From Ailurus styani (Eukaryota > Chordata > Mammalia > Carnivora > Ailuridae), in NCBI GenBank assembly GCA_002007465.1, contig LNAC01000279.1, positions 1,174,405-1,238,404 of the forward strand: a stretch of 64,000 bases of DNA. The letters are read 5' to 3'. Positions 1-57,577 of this stretch are shown here, piece after piece; the first letter of the stretch is position 1, and the number at the start of each line of letters is the position of its first letter. The notes under the pieces are model-generated. The model was not told the DNA's origin and searched no databases. It saw only the letters and a list, made by a program, of their open reading frames with translations. A program made the position numbers and the translations under genes.

Positions 1-540
1 GGGAGGGGCTGGGGCGGGGCTGAGGGCGGGCCGTAGGGCGCAGGCCCCACCCCTGCCCGTGCGGCTCGCGCCGGGGCCGGGGGCGGTGCCTTCCCCGCGG
101 GTCCGGACCCCGGGCCGCCCTGCCCGTTGGTGGGGTTAGGTGTCCACGGGGCTGGGTCCTGTTCCAGACCCGGCTCCGCCCGCACCCGCCCGCGCCTGGG
201 GAGGGAAGGCGGGGCGGCGTCTAGCGTTTAAGCTGGAGTGGAGCCATCTTCGGGGCTTTACAACAGCCTCGTGCTGTCGGCACAAGAAAGCCTCGCGCGC
301 GCACACTCGCTGCGCGGGACCTGCGTAGACGCCCGCAGCCGTGCGCACCATCGGCAAACAGCCCGGGCGTCCCTCCCTCCAGCCCCTCACCAGCCGGGAC
401 CGGTGTGCCGGTCACGGGCCCTCTGCTCGCACGCCTGTGATTTATGTCAGCGGGGCCCTGGTCGCGCCCCCGTGGCCCAGCCCCTGCCCCTCGGCGTGGT
501 CATGTCCAGTGTACTCGCGTTGATGCGATGATCCAGCCAT
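1..540. promoter_or_regulatory. CpG island at the left edge
   Basis: Very GC- and CpG-rich with GGGGCGGGGC boxes, ending sharply at an AT-rich LINE block. It lies 10 kb beyond the TRPM2 poly(A) site. In human the next gene downstream is LRRC3, about 12 kb away on the same strand, so this may be its promoter region. No LRRC3 coding sequence is visible. Confidence 0.45.
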
Positions 541-589
541 TCCTTTAACTGCGGCGTAGTAACGCATTAGATGACTGTTCCCGGCTTTG

Positions 590-815
590 TATCTTTCTCG
601 TTTATTACTTATTTTCGGTTAGTTTTGGTATATGGTGTGAGATAGAATTCAAGTGTGCTTTTTCTGCCTGTGGCTATGCAGTTTCCGGGGCTGTTTGTTG
701 AAATAATGATCCTTTCTCTGCTGAGTTGCCTTTGTACCTCTGTTGAAAAGCCGGGTCCTATACATGTGTGAGTCTATTTCTGCCCTCTGTGTTTCATTGA
801 TCTATTTGCTTATTG
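590..815 (-). mobile_element. LINE-1 fragment, antisense (part 1)
   Basis: The plus strand reads as reverse-complement L1 ORF2 (TTTGTTGAA, TTCATTGATCTATTTGC). It is the left piece of a long antisense L1 that resumes at 1008, 2242 and 4050. Confidence 0.7.
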
Positions 816-1007
816 TTTAAAAGATGTTATTTACTTATTTAGAGAGTTGGGGGGAGGGAGGACAGAGAGAGGGAGACAGAGAATCCCAAGAAGACTCCCC
901 ACTGAGCATGGAGCTGGACCAACGGCTCCATCCCCCCACCTGAGATCATGACTTGAGCAGAAATCAAGAGTCAGGCGCTCAATCGACTGAGCCACCCGGG
1001 CACCCCG
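816..1007 (-). mobile_element. CAN-SINE (SINEC), antisense
   Basis: Begins with the reversed tail (TTTAAAAGATGTTATTTACT) and ends with the reversed tRNA-derived head (GACTGAGCCACCCGGGCACC). It splits an antisense L1. Confidence 0.85.
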
Positions 1008-1768
1008 CTATGTGCCTATTTTTATGCCAATTTTCCAAGCTGTCTTCTTTGCTGTAGCTTTATAATGATTCTTGAATCAGGCAGTATGATCTTCCACTTT
1101 TGTTCTGTCATAAAGTTCTTTTTCGTCATCCGAGATCCTTTGCACTTCCTCATGAATTTTAGAACCAGCTCACCAACTTCCAGCAAAAAAGCCTGGTGCA
1201 TTCTGTATGGGGTTCCATTGAATCTATAGATCAGTTTGAAAGAATTGATATCTTGACGATATTGAGTCCTTCAGTCCATGAACATGGTATATCTTCTCAT
1301 TTATTTAGAACTGCTTTTGTTTCTTTCAGCTGTGTTTTGTAGTTTTTGGTTTACATATCTTGCATCTCCTTGTCAGACTTATTTCTCATAATTTCATGTT
1401 ATTGTTAATGGTATCTTTATTTCAGTTTCTGCTTGTTACAGTCTAATACATAGAAATAAAAGTGATTTTTATATATTGATCTTAACTTTGCTAAAATCAC
1501 TTATTTGTTCTAGTAACTTTTTTATAGATACCTGAGGATTTTCTACATATACAATCATGCTATCTGTAAATAAAAAGAATATTCTCCCCCCCCCAAGTCT
1601 GGATGCCTTTGACTTCAATCTTTATCTAATTGCTTTGGCTAGGGCCTCTAGTTCAATACTGAATAGGAGGACTCAGAGCATATATCCTTGTTCATCCCAA
1701 TCTTGGAGAGCATCCAGTCTTTTAAGAATAATGTTAGTGGTAGATTTTTTTTTTGTAGCTGTTCTTAT
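1008..1768 (-). mobile_element. LINE-1 fragment, antisense (part 2)
   Basis: Reverse-complement L1 ORF2: GGGGTTCCATTGAATCTATA, then GCTAGGGCCTCTAGTTCAAT. Continues part 1 across the SINE. Confidence 0.8.
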
Positions 1769-2241
1769 CAGTAAGAGGACATTTCCTTGTGTAAATAGAG
1801 GAAACTTCTTAAAAATGGAGTCAGGAAGCTCCAAAGAAGCACTTGCACGCATGTCCCACTCCTTGCAGCCTGCATTACGAGCAGGGAGAAGGAAGATACG
1901 AATTATCTTGAAGAAGGAGGACATTTTTCCCATAGGAATTTAATCTCCTGCTCTTAAAAAAAGGAAGGAAGATCCCTCCCTGCCCCAGCAGCAACACACT
2001 AACTTACCACCACTTACCGTCAATGAGGAAATGCCACAAACTCGAACTCTTGTTTTCTCCAATAAACTGTTCAAAACAACCCTCCTCAACTTCCTCCTGA
2101 AATCAAATAACAACTGACCTTCCCTTTGTCTCTTTGGACCTGCCTGTGGCTCACCTTAATTTGCCTCTCTCCAAATTGCAATTCCTCTGCTATTCCTGAA
2201 TAAACTCATTTTGCTAGTAAAATACCTGGTTATTTTATGTT
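1769..2241. mobile_element. Unidentified LTR-like insertion in the antisense L1
   Basis: About 470 bp that do not belong to L1 sit between two pieces of the same antisense L1. A poly(A)-signal-like CTGAATAAACTC near the right end suggests a solo LTR on the plus strand. Boundaries and family are uncertain. Confidence 0.4.
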
Positions 2242-2544
2242 TAAGGTTGATACCTTCTACTTCTAGTTTGTTGAAAGGTTTTTTTTTTTAAATCAGGAAG
2301 TGTTTTGGATTTTGTCAAATATCTTTTCTTCACCCATTGAGAAGTTTTTAAAAATTAATATGTTCTTATGGAAGATTATATTAACTGATTTTCAAGTGTT
2401 GAGTTAACCTTGTGTCCTTGGAATAAATCCCACTTGGTTATGATGTATCATCATTTTTATATGTTGTTACATTATTTATAGAGATAGAGCTACTGAGGTT
2501 ATATTTTTTCCTTGATTGAATGTTGGTAGTTCATCTCTCTCCAG
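2242..2544 (-). mobile_element. LINE-1 fragment, antisense (part 3)
   Basis: Antisense L1 ORF2 resumes (CTTCTAGTTTGTTGAAAGG, TGTTTTGGATTTTGTCAAAT) and ends at the insertion site of the sense L1. Confidence 0.75.
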
Positions 2545-3564
2545 GAATTATCTGTTTCCACATAGATCAATGGAACAGAATAGAGAACGCAGAAATGGAC
2601 CCTCGACTCTATGGTCAATAGATCTTAGATAAAATAGGAAATAATAGCCAAGGGAAAAAAGACAGTCTCTTCAACAAATGGTGCTGGGAAAACTGGACAG
2701 CCACAAGCAGAAGAATGAAATACCATTTTCTTACACCATACACAAAAAATAAGCTCAAAATGGATGAAAGACCTAAATGTGAGACAAATCCATCAAAATC
2801 CTAGAGGAGCAGCAACACAGACATCCTAGTGAGAACACAGACCTCAGCTGCAGCAACTTCTTGCTGGACATGCCTTCAAAGGCAAGGGAAACAAAGGCAA
2901 AAATGAACTGTTGGGGCTTCATCAAGATAAAAAGCCTCTGCACTGCAAAGGAAAACAGTCAACAAAACCAAAAGGCAACCGACAGAATGGGAGAAGATAT
3001 TTGCAGATGTTTTATCAGATACAGGGCTAGCATCCAAGATCTATATAGAACTTATGAAACTCACCATCCAAAAACCAAATAATCCCATGAAGAAATCAGC
3101 AGAAGACATGAATAGACTTTTCTCCAAAGAAGACATACAAATGGCCAACAGACACATGAAAAAATGCTCTGCATCACTTGGCATCAGGGAAATACAAATC
3201 AAAACCACACTGAGATACCACCTCACACCAGTCAGAATGGCTAAAATTAACAAGTCAGGAAACGATGGATGTTGGCGAGGATGCAGAGAAAGGGAAACCC
3301 TCCTACACTGTTGGTGGGAATGGAAGCTGGTGCAGCCACTCTGGAGAACAGTATGGAGGTTCCTCAAAAAGTTGAAAATAGAGCTACCCTACGACCCAGC
3401 AATTGCACTACTGGGTATTTACCCCAAGGATACAAATGGAGTGATCCAAAGGGGCACATGCACCCCAACATTTATAGCAGCAATTTCTACAATATAGCCA
3501 GATTATGGAAAGAGTCCAGATGTCCACTGACAGATGAATGGATAAAGAAGATGTGGTGTGTGTA

Positions 3565-3606
<42 letters not shown>

Positions 3607-4049
3607 ATGGACTATTACTCAGCCACCAAAAAAAGAAAAAAGAAATCCTGCCATTTTCAACAATGCAGATGGAACTAGAGGGTATTATGCTAAGTGAAAT
3701 AAGTTAAACAGTGAAAGACAATTATCATATGATCTCACTCATATGTGGAATTCAAGAAACAAATCAGAGGAGCATAGAGGAAGGGAGGGAAAAATAAAAC
3801 AAGATGAAGTCAGAGAGGGAGACAAACCATAAGAGACTCTTGATCATAGGAAACGAACTGAGGGTTGCTGGAGGGGAGGAGTGGGGGAATGGGGTGACTG
3901 GGGGATGGGCACTAAGGGGGGCATGTGACGTGATGAGCCCTGGGTGTTGTACGCAACTGGTAAGTCACTGAGCTCTACCTCTGAAACTAATAATACACTG
4001 TATGTTAGCTAATGGAATTTAAATAAATAAAAAAAGAATTGTCTGTTTC
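2545..4049 (+). mobile_element. 5'-truncated sense LINE-1 with target-site duplication
   Basis: L1 ORF2 3' end and 3' UTR (ATAGATCAATGGAACAGAAT and on to a poly(A)-like tail at 4020-4035). It is flanked by GAATTATCTGTTTC (2545-2558) and GAATTGTCTGTTTC (4036-4049), a 14-bp duplication with one mismatch. It interrupts the older antisense L1. A TG microsatellite at about 3556-3604 lies inside. Confidence 0.9.
3556..3604 (+). repeat. (TG)n microsatellite within L1
   Basis: About 18 nearly pure TG units preceded by TGTATGTATG, inside the sense L1 3' region. Confidence 0.9.
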
Positions 4050-5110
4050 ATTTAAATTGTTGAATTTATCAGTATAAAGTCATCCATAATGTCCCCTATT
4101 TATCTTTTCAATATGGAATGTGAAGTGATGTCAATTCATTCCTGATATGGGTAATCTGCATCTTCTTTCTTCTATTACTGATTAGTCAGGATAGAAGTCT
4201 ACCAATTTTATTGACATTTTCAAAGAGCCAGTTTTTAGTTTCATTGATTTCTTTATTGTCTTTCTTTTTTTATTTTCCAGCTGATCTTTTGCTTACATTG
4301 GGTTTAATTTTCTCTTCATTTTTTTTTTTTTGGTTTCTTAAGGTGAAAGCTGAGCTCACTGGCTTGAGACTTTTCTTCTTCTCTAGTGTAGGCAGTTTAG
4401 TGCTATGAATTTCCCTCCAAGTCCTGCTTTAGCTGCATCCCAGAAATTCTTAACGAAATTCATTAAGTTTGCAATGCTTTCTAATTTACCTTTGATCTCC
4501 TTTTTAATTCATGAATTTAGAAGTGTTTTATTTTGTTTCCAGATAGTTGGGGATTTTCCAGAGCTCTTTCTGGTTTTGATGATTAATTTAAATTCATTGT
4601 CAGAGAACATACTCTGTATGCTTTGGGTCCTTTTAAACTTATTGACTCAGTTTATGGCCCAGAAAAACGGCCTGTGTTAATAATTGTTATATGTGTACTT
4701 AAGTGTGTTGTGTGGTTGCTCCGTGGACTGTTCTAGAAGTGTTGATGAGATCAAGACTGCTGGTAGAGTGAGTCTAGAATTTTACATTATTGCTGATCTT
4801 CTGTTTGCTCCATTAATTATTGACAGAGGGGTGTCGATGTCTCTGACTGCAATTGTAGATTTGTCTGCTGTTCCCTGATTTCTATCAGTTTTGCTTCCTG
4901 TATTTGGAAGTCCTTCACCCAGATTAATATGTCTTCTTTATGAATTGGCCCTTTATCGTTATGAGATAGCCCTCTTTACCCCCAGATTGTTTGCCTTGAT
5001 CTCAATTTTGTCTGACCCTAGCATGGTTGCTGCAGCCTCCTCCTGATTACGTCGGCGTGGGGGTCTAATTCTCACACTGGTGTCTTTACATGTGGCTTCC
5101 TACGGGATTT
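4050..5110 (-). mobile_element. LINE-1 fragment, antisense (part 4)
   Basis: Antisense L1 continues (CAATTTTATTGACATTTTC, CCAGTTTTTAGTTTCATTG). Short open frames here are L1 noise and not genes. Confidence 0.75.
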
Positions 5111-5160
5111 CTATAGCACTAAAGTGTCTTCCCCCATATATTTATTAGCTGCAAAGGGAA

Positions 5161-5349
5161 AAATAATAATTTTACGGTGGAGGGACGTGTAGGTGGCTCA
5201 GTCAGTTAAGCATCTGTCTTTGGCTCAGGTTATGATCTCGGGGTCCTGGGATCAAGCCCCACGTCACATCACTTCCTGCTTCATGGGGAGCCTTTTCTTC
5301 CTCTGCCGCTGCTCCCCCTGCCGTGCTCTCTCTCTCTCGCTCTCTCTGA

Positions 5350-5388
<39 letters not shown>

Positions 5389-5420
5389 AATCTTTTTAAA
5401 AAATAATAATTTTACAGTGG
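5161..5420 (+). mobile_element. CAN-SINE, sense, with 20-bp target-site duplication
   Basis: The head TAGGTGGCTCAGTCAGTTAA and the tail of eleven AAAT units at 5349-5391 mark a SINEC. Flanks at 5161-5180 and 5401-5420 are the same 20-mer with one change. The body is 5181-5400. Confidence 0.92.
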
Positions 5421-7950
5421 AGAAGCAAGCAGAAACCACCGTCCCCATGGGACCAAGGTTAATACCATCAGTAATAAGCAATGAGTGTCACTTAGCCCTG
5501 GCCAAGACATACCCAACAGCACTTCTGTGCCATTTTTGCCAAAAATGCATAATCTCACTCCAGTCGCGAGAGCTCTTCAGACACACGCAAACCGAAACAC
5601 ATGTTACAAGTGACTGACCAGTCACTTCATAAAGGGCAAAGAAGAAAAGACTGGGCCGGTGCTACAGACTGGAGCAGACCGAGGAGGGAGCAGAGCTCTC
5701 CGTGACTGGGTCCCAGACAGATGAGGCCGCAGGGGGAGGACAGGACGAGACCCAGGCCGTAGTGTTTGCTGGCCGTGCCATCCTGGCGGCGAGAACCCCC
5801 ACTCCGGGCTCGGGCTCCAGTTCTGCCCTCCTCTGCTCTGCTCCCTCCCCCCTCTCCCTGCCTTCTTTTGGAGCCAGCTTTTTTTCATGATTGCACCTTC
5901 TGTCCTGAGTTGTGACTTTTTACCATGCGATTTCAGCAGCTGCTCAGGGGGTCCTGTCCAGCTGTGGCTGCTGACCGAAGTGGTCCCTCAGGCCACGCTG
6001 GGCCATGGCCCATGCAGCGGTGTACATGTAGGAACCGCACAACACCTGATTGTTCCTGCTTTCAACAGCCAACTCTCTCTTTAGTGATGAAAAGAACACG
6101 CGCCTTGGAGCTGCGGGTAGGTCAGTATGTGGTGCATCAAACAGACGCCCAGAGGGAGCCTCCAGACTGAGGAATAGTTTAATATTCAACGTGAACAAAT
6201 TAAAGGGGGTCGGTACCCCAAACCACCGTGCCAGTGCAAGGGAACCCACGGACATAGAGCAGAGAGGGAGGGGCAGACTCGCCAAGCTCACAGCGCACCG
6301 ATGGGATGGGGCGGGGGCTCCTGGGCTGCAGGTTCCGGGGCTGGGGCTGAGCACCGGCTGCTCACCAATCACATCCGCCCAGATGACTAAGTTCTGCCTC
6401 AACAACAGAAAATTGTAATGTGCCACAAGGTTTGCCGTTCTTGGGCGATTCCACATCGATGGATGGACGGACAGATCAATTCCAGGCGCTTGTGGAAAGC
6501 TGTGTGGTGAGCCATCTCCCTGGTCACATGGCCAGTCTCCCAGGGGCCGCTGGCCACCCGCCAGGCCCAGGCCACAGAGCCCTGCGAGAGTCTGGCTCTC
6601 GTCCACTGCAGACCACGAGACCTGCGCTCTCAGAAACACCAGAAACCTTCTACAGCTCTCTGGCCACGTGGTCTGCCCACTGTAGCTGCCCTTCCGACTG
6701 TAATTGGGCTCAGGGCTGATTATCTCCCCATTTATCCACCCGGAATCCAGGCTCGAAGGCCCCAGGGATGCAAGACAGCTGCTCCGGCTGCTTAATCGCC
6801 TTCCCATCAGGAAGGTGGTTTTGCGAGGCAAGGTCCGAGAGCATCTCTCCGGGGACCAGCGCAGAGTAGCTGAGCCTGCGGCTTCCACGGGGGCCGGGAC
6901 GAAGCCAGGCCAGTGAACAGCACATCTCGGTGAGGCCGGCGCGCTGCCCTGCCCCAGGGAGACCGCACCCCTCGGGGTGTGCGGGCGCACGCTCCGCTCT
7001 GCTCCCCCCCGCCCTTCCCACCGCACCGTCCGCCCTCTCGGCCGTGGCTTCCACGCCGGCCCCAGGGCCCAGCTCCCGCCCTGGACCAGCCCCGGGGACC
7101 CCAGGCGGCACCCCGCACCTGGCCGTCGCCGTTGGAAACAGCTGGCTCCCAGGAGGGGCTGGGGCAGCACAGAGGGAGAGGACGGAGGGCCGCTGATGGG
7201 GCCCGAGAAGGCAGGGCCGGGGACCCCGCGGGGCTCCCAGAGCCTCAGCGGAGGACAGATTGCCGCGTTCTGTCTGCTTTGTCCGTCTTTTCCAAGAACC
7301 GATTTTTAATGTAGTCATCATGCCGACGCTATTTTTCCCTCCTCCGTAAACCCTGACTTCTCTGGCCCTGCATTTATGTCGTAGCCATTTCTCGAGCTTC
7401 TTCAGTTAGAAGTCAGATAATTCACTTTCAGTCTTTGATTTTCGAATAAGGGCGTCCAAGGTTATAAAGGCTTCTCTGGAGACTCTTCAGCCCTGCCCGC
7501 AGGCCGTGACATCACCCTCTTGCTGTCTGACGTTGGTTTGCTCCCCACGGAAGGGCCAGGTTGCAGGCAGGGAGGTGGCCGGCGCGGTGGCCCCCTGGGC
7601 TTTCCCTGGACAATGTCCAGCTCATGGTCCTTGCTGGTCCTTCCCCGAACTGGTCCTTCCCTGGGACCGAGCGCTGACCACGGTCGCAAGGACAGGGTCT
7701 CCTCCCCTGACAGAGTCACTGCCTTCCTCACTGTGGTCTTGCTGGGGAAACAGGACAGAAGCTGCCCCCCCCCAGGGAGGACGGAGGGCCCAGGTGGAGT
7801 CACCCAGCAGGGCCCTGCCCTGGACGCCCCCTCCCGTCCTTCCGAGCTGGTCAGGGGACCGGTCACTCACTGTCCCAAGCGCAGGCTCCTGGAACCACTA
7901 GATGTAGATTCTGTCCCTTCCTTCATATGTTCTCGTTCTAACATTACTGT
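5421..7950. other. Intergenic, no gene recognised
   Basis: Mixed-composition DNA downstream of TRPM2. The longest frame (5944-7170, minus) has no recognisable domain and an amino-acid make-up typical of GC-rich noncoding DNA. I see no exon, RNA gene or defined repeat. Confidence 0.6.
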
Positions 7951-7960
7951 TGTTTGGGGG

Positions 7961-8149
7961 TTTTTTTTAAAGATTTTATTTATTTCTTTAGAGAGAGAGC
8001 ACCAGGGGGAGGAGGGGGCAGAGGGAGAGGGAGAAGCAGGCTCCCCGCTGAGCAGGAAGTGATGTGATGCAGGGCTCGATCCCAGGACCCCGAGATCACG
8101 ACCTGAGCTGAAGGCAGACTCTTCCCCGACGGAGACCCCGGGCGCCCCT
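7961..8149 (-). mobile_element. CAN-SINE, antisense
   Basis: Reversed tail TTTTTTTTAAAGATTTTATT and reversed head ending GGGCGCCCCTG, with the usual AGAGAGAG block and CAGGACCCCGAGATC between. Confidence 0.88.
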
Positions 8150-8309
8150 GTAACGTCGCCATCCTCGTGCTGTGGCCAGGAGTGTGACGTGTCCTGGCGC
8201 AGCCTTCGCACGGCTGCGGAGACCTCCTCAATGGGGTGATGCACACCTGGTTTCCGTGACTGTCCCGTGTGTCTCCTCTGGGCCTCTGGTCGCTGCTGCT
8301 GGGTTAGGT

Positions 8310-8345
8310 GCAGAATCACACACACACACACACACACACACACAG
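8310..8345 (+). repeat. (CA)n microsatellite and decayed flank
   Basis: About 15 CA units. The following 250 bases are rich in ATGT, ATAT and a second shorter CA run near 8560-8585, a decayed simple-repeat field. Confidence 0.85.
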
Positions 8346-8589
8346 GCACACCCACACACGCATGAACAATGCATGTTTATGTATGTGCTACGTCTGAATG
8401 CATAGGTCACACAGAAGTTACTACACAAATATAAGCACAGTACCTCACAGAGTTTATATGTAATGTCTGTGTAGGTCACATTATATATATTTAAGTATGT
8501 CATATAACATATACAGATACATTTATATAGAAATACACGCGTGTATGTATGAAAGTGTACACACACACACACGCACCAACACACACAGA

Positions 8590-9454
8590 AGGACCACAGT
8601 CTTATCGAGTGTGTTCAAGTTCTGCCCTGTTTTCCTTTTGCTTCTGGATTCCCCGATTTCTGAGAAAATATCTCAAATACTACTGTGCATTTGCCAACTT
8701 CTCCTGAACTGAATTTCTATCAAGTTTGCTTTACATATTTAAAAGCTATGGTGTTGGGTGGGTGACAGATCCTGAACGTGATACTTTCTCAATAGACGAG
8801 AACCTGGACGTGATCAAACGCCGCTCGGCTCCTTACAGGAGGCCCGCGTGGGAGCCGGGTCCGTGGGTCCTGCGGAAACTCTTCCTGCGTCTTTCTCCTT
8901 GACAGCCTTTGCCCAGCACGGCTTTCCGCGTTGCTACTATCAGACGGCTCTTTGTCTTAGGTGATATAGAAAAATACACAGAAAACAAGACAAAGGAGTT
9001 GCGTTAGTTTTGTAACCGGATATGAAAATCACGATTTAAATGTGTCACATTGTTGCCGTGTTTTGAGTGTTTCCTACCGCTTTATTTCATCGTAACCACC
9101 CTCCGCGGGTTCTTGTGTTCCTGTCTTTATCCTCGTTCCCATCACTTCCTCTGGGGGAGCACGGTTCTTCCCGGCTCTGCCCCGCCCGCAGCCACGAGCC
9201 CCACAGCCGTTCCGTGGCCCCGCATCTCGAGGCCCGCCGGCCACGTGGGCAGCATCTCCTTCCTCTGCCCGCGGGAGGCGCTGGGACCGCCGCCTGCGTC
9301 CTCCGCCGGCTCCCGGGGAGACCAGCTAGGCTGGTATGAAGTCTTGTTTTTAGAGTGTGCCTCCACAGCCACAAGACCTACCATACGATGGAATCGTTTC
9401 TTTTCAGCCCAGACCTTGGCCTGTGCGCCTGCGTGGGGGTGCGTGCGTGTGTGT
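8590..9454. other. Intergenic, nothing recognised
   Basis: No conserved exon, RNA gene or repeat family could be named here. Confidence 0.5.
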
Positions 9455-9785
9455 TGAGCACTGAACGTTTGTGTCCCCCCAGCAAATTCCTGCGTCGGAG
9501 CCCTAACTCCCAGTGCGGCTGTATTTGGAGGTGGGCCTCTAAGGAAGTAATGAAGGTTAAGTGAGGCGGCAGCGCTCACTCCCTCTCTCGCCAACACCGA
9601 GGCCGGGCATGCGAGCAAGCAGTGAGGGACAGCCGTCTGCAGGCCGGAGAGAGCCCGCACGGCAGCCAGCCCCACGGCCCCTCGATTGCGGACCTCCAGC
9701 CTCCGGGACTGGACACACACGTCCGCCGTCAGAGCCGCCCCTGTGGGGCTTTGTTACAGAAGCCAAGCTAAGTCAGGGTGTGCTT
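9455..9785 (+). mobile_element. Old MaLR-like LTR fragment
   Basis: Starts ACGTTTGTGTCCCCCCAGCA, then GTATTTGGAGGTGGGCCTCT, and ends TTTGTTACAGAAGCCAAG, the layout of the common MLT1-type repeat. Diverged; family named from memory. Confidence 0.45.
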
Positions 9786-9849
9786 TTCTGAAATGCATCT
9801 CAGAGACGTCTTTCAGAAAGGATGCACGGGTAACACATTTTTTGGGCCT

Positions 9850-10987
9850 TTACCATTCTGAAGTGTCTTTATTTGGTGCTGCCAAGGTCCCCACACCTGA
9901 GCACCCGCGTCGGGGGAGACACGGAAAGGGCGCTGGGGGCTGACGCCGGGGCCGGGGCCGGAGCACAAGCGTGGGGAGCCGGGCGGCGGTGGGTCTGAAG
10001 GGGGATGGCGACTTCGGGCTCAGGGCCCTGCAGGATATCCGCGGGGAGGAGCCCGGAGATGCCACGGGAGACCCGCTCAGGGCACGGGGGCTTGGCCATG
10101 GGTCCGAAGAGGTTTCGGTGGTCCGGACGCAGCCCCCTGACCACTGTCTGCGTCTGAACCTGACGTGTGGGAAGCACAGGAGGTGCCGGCCCGGCTGGTG
10201 TGGGCAGCACGTTGAATGTTGGGTTTTACAATATTCCAGCCCTGACGCCCCCTCGTGGTTTTTGTGCAGCCCTGACGTGGAGCAGGGGGGCCCCTCGCCA
10301 TCAGTGCCCACCGCCTGCCCCTCCCTGGGCTCACTGGGGATGGAGGACAGTGTCTGGAGACCCCCTCCTGAGTCCCCAGCGGGGCCCCCGTGCAGACAGA
10401 GAAGCGCGTGCTTGCGTGGCCCCCGCCCCCTCGGGTTCAGCCCCGACCGCTGGAGGCAGTGAGCTGTGGCGCCGGGTGTCCCCCCAGAGTGGCGAGGGTC
10501 CGAGTAAGGTCACGTGGACACCATATCCGGGGCATGGGCCCAAGGAGAAGGCCACGGGGGCGCCCCGGCTGTCCAGGAAATGCAGGCCTTGGGCCAACGC
10601 ACGTCGGTCGTGGACGAGCTGCTCACGACGTGACCAGGAGGGAATCGCGCCGGCTGAGGGCCAAGGCTGCGGGGGCAGGGAAGGCTGTGGGGTCCCAGGG
10701 GCCACGTCAAGCCTGAGGAATGGCCCTGCGACCCGAGCCAGCTGTCCCCTGCCTGGGCTCTCCTCGGGGCACCCCGACACCCTCCATGTCACAGGCTCAT
10801 CTGCTCGGCGCCTCGAGGTGGCCATGAGAGGCGGCAGATGCAGCCCCGGGCCGCCCAGGGTCCAGGGTGACGTCCGGCTCGGGCAGCCGGTAGCCGCCCG
10901 TGTCTGGGGCAGCGCACGCCTCCACAGGGACCGCAGGTGGACACGTGTCCCCCGCCCTGGGCAGCGGGGCCCGGGCGGACTCCACGG
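9850..10987 (-). other. TRPM2: TRPM2 3' UTR
   Basis: Runs from the stop codon to the first good poly(A) signal (minus-strand AATAAA at 9873-9868), about 1.1 kb, near the human 3' UTR length as I recall it. No other gene is seen in it; long open frames here are GC-driven shadows. Confidence 0.7.
9868..9873 (-). terminator. TRPM2: Poly(A) signal of TRPM2
   Basis: Minus strand reads CCAAATAAAGACAC, then a GU-rich stretch (ATGTGTTACC) about 35 bases on. Cleavage is expected near 9845-9855. It lies 1.1 kb past the stop codon, and no closer AATAAA was seen. Confidence 0.7.
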
Positions 10988-57424
<46,437 letters not shown>

Positions 57425-57577
57425 CCTCCTGGGCCGCACCCCAAAGCCCTCCTCCTGCCTGGAGCCGGCTTTCCTCAGGGTAGGGGGCTCCGTCCTGTGG
57501 GCCGCTCCCGCTCCAGCTTCCACAGTCCCCTGCCCCCCTCAGCACAGCCTTTCCCGCAGCTCATGAGGCTGAAGGTT
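57425..57577 (-). other. TRPM2: TRPM2 5' UTR part of first coding exon, with possible uORF
   Basis: Reading leftward from the candidate acceptor at 57578-57579 this holds an ATG at 57564-57562 opening a 29-codon upstream frame that stops at 57475. The uORF lies in another frame, overlaps the ACG at 57493 and ends 50 nt before the ATG at 57424. An alternative acceptor nine bases downstream (exon end 57568) keeps the uORF; one at 57530-57531 (exon end 57529) would remove it. Confidence 0.4.

Noticed and set aside
3054..3497. 147-codon open frame at 3.1-3.5 kb as a host gene
   Set aside because: It is the C-terminal part of LINE-1 ORF2 in a 5'-truncated copy.
5181..5400. Functional tRNA-Lys gene
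   Set aside because: The tRNA-like head belongs to a CAN-SINE with an AAAT tail and target-site duplication; it is not an intact tRNA.
5944..7170. 408-codon minus-strand open frame downstream of TRPM2
   Set aside because: Arginine-, proline- and glycine-rich composition with no recognisable motif, and competing long frames on both strands. Typical of GC-rich intergenic DNA.
57521..57523. Translation start at 57523 upstream of the ACG
   Set aside because: The codon there is GTG, not ATG, and an in-frame TGA lies just upstream. Possible only as a non-AUG start, with less support than the downstream ATG.
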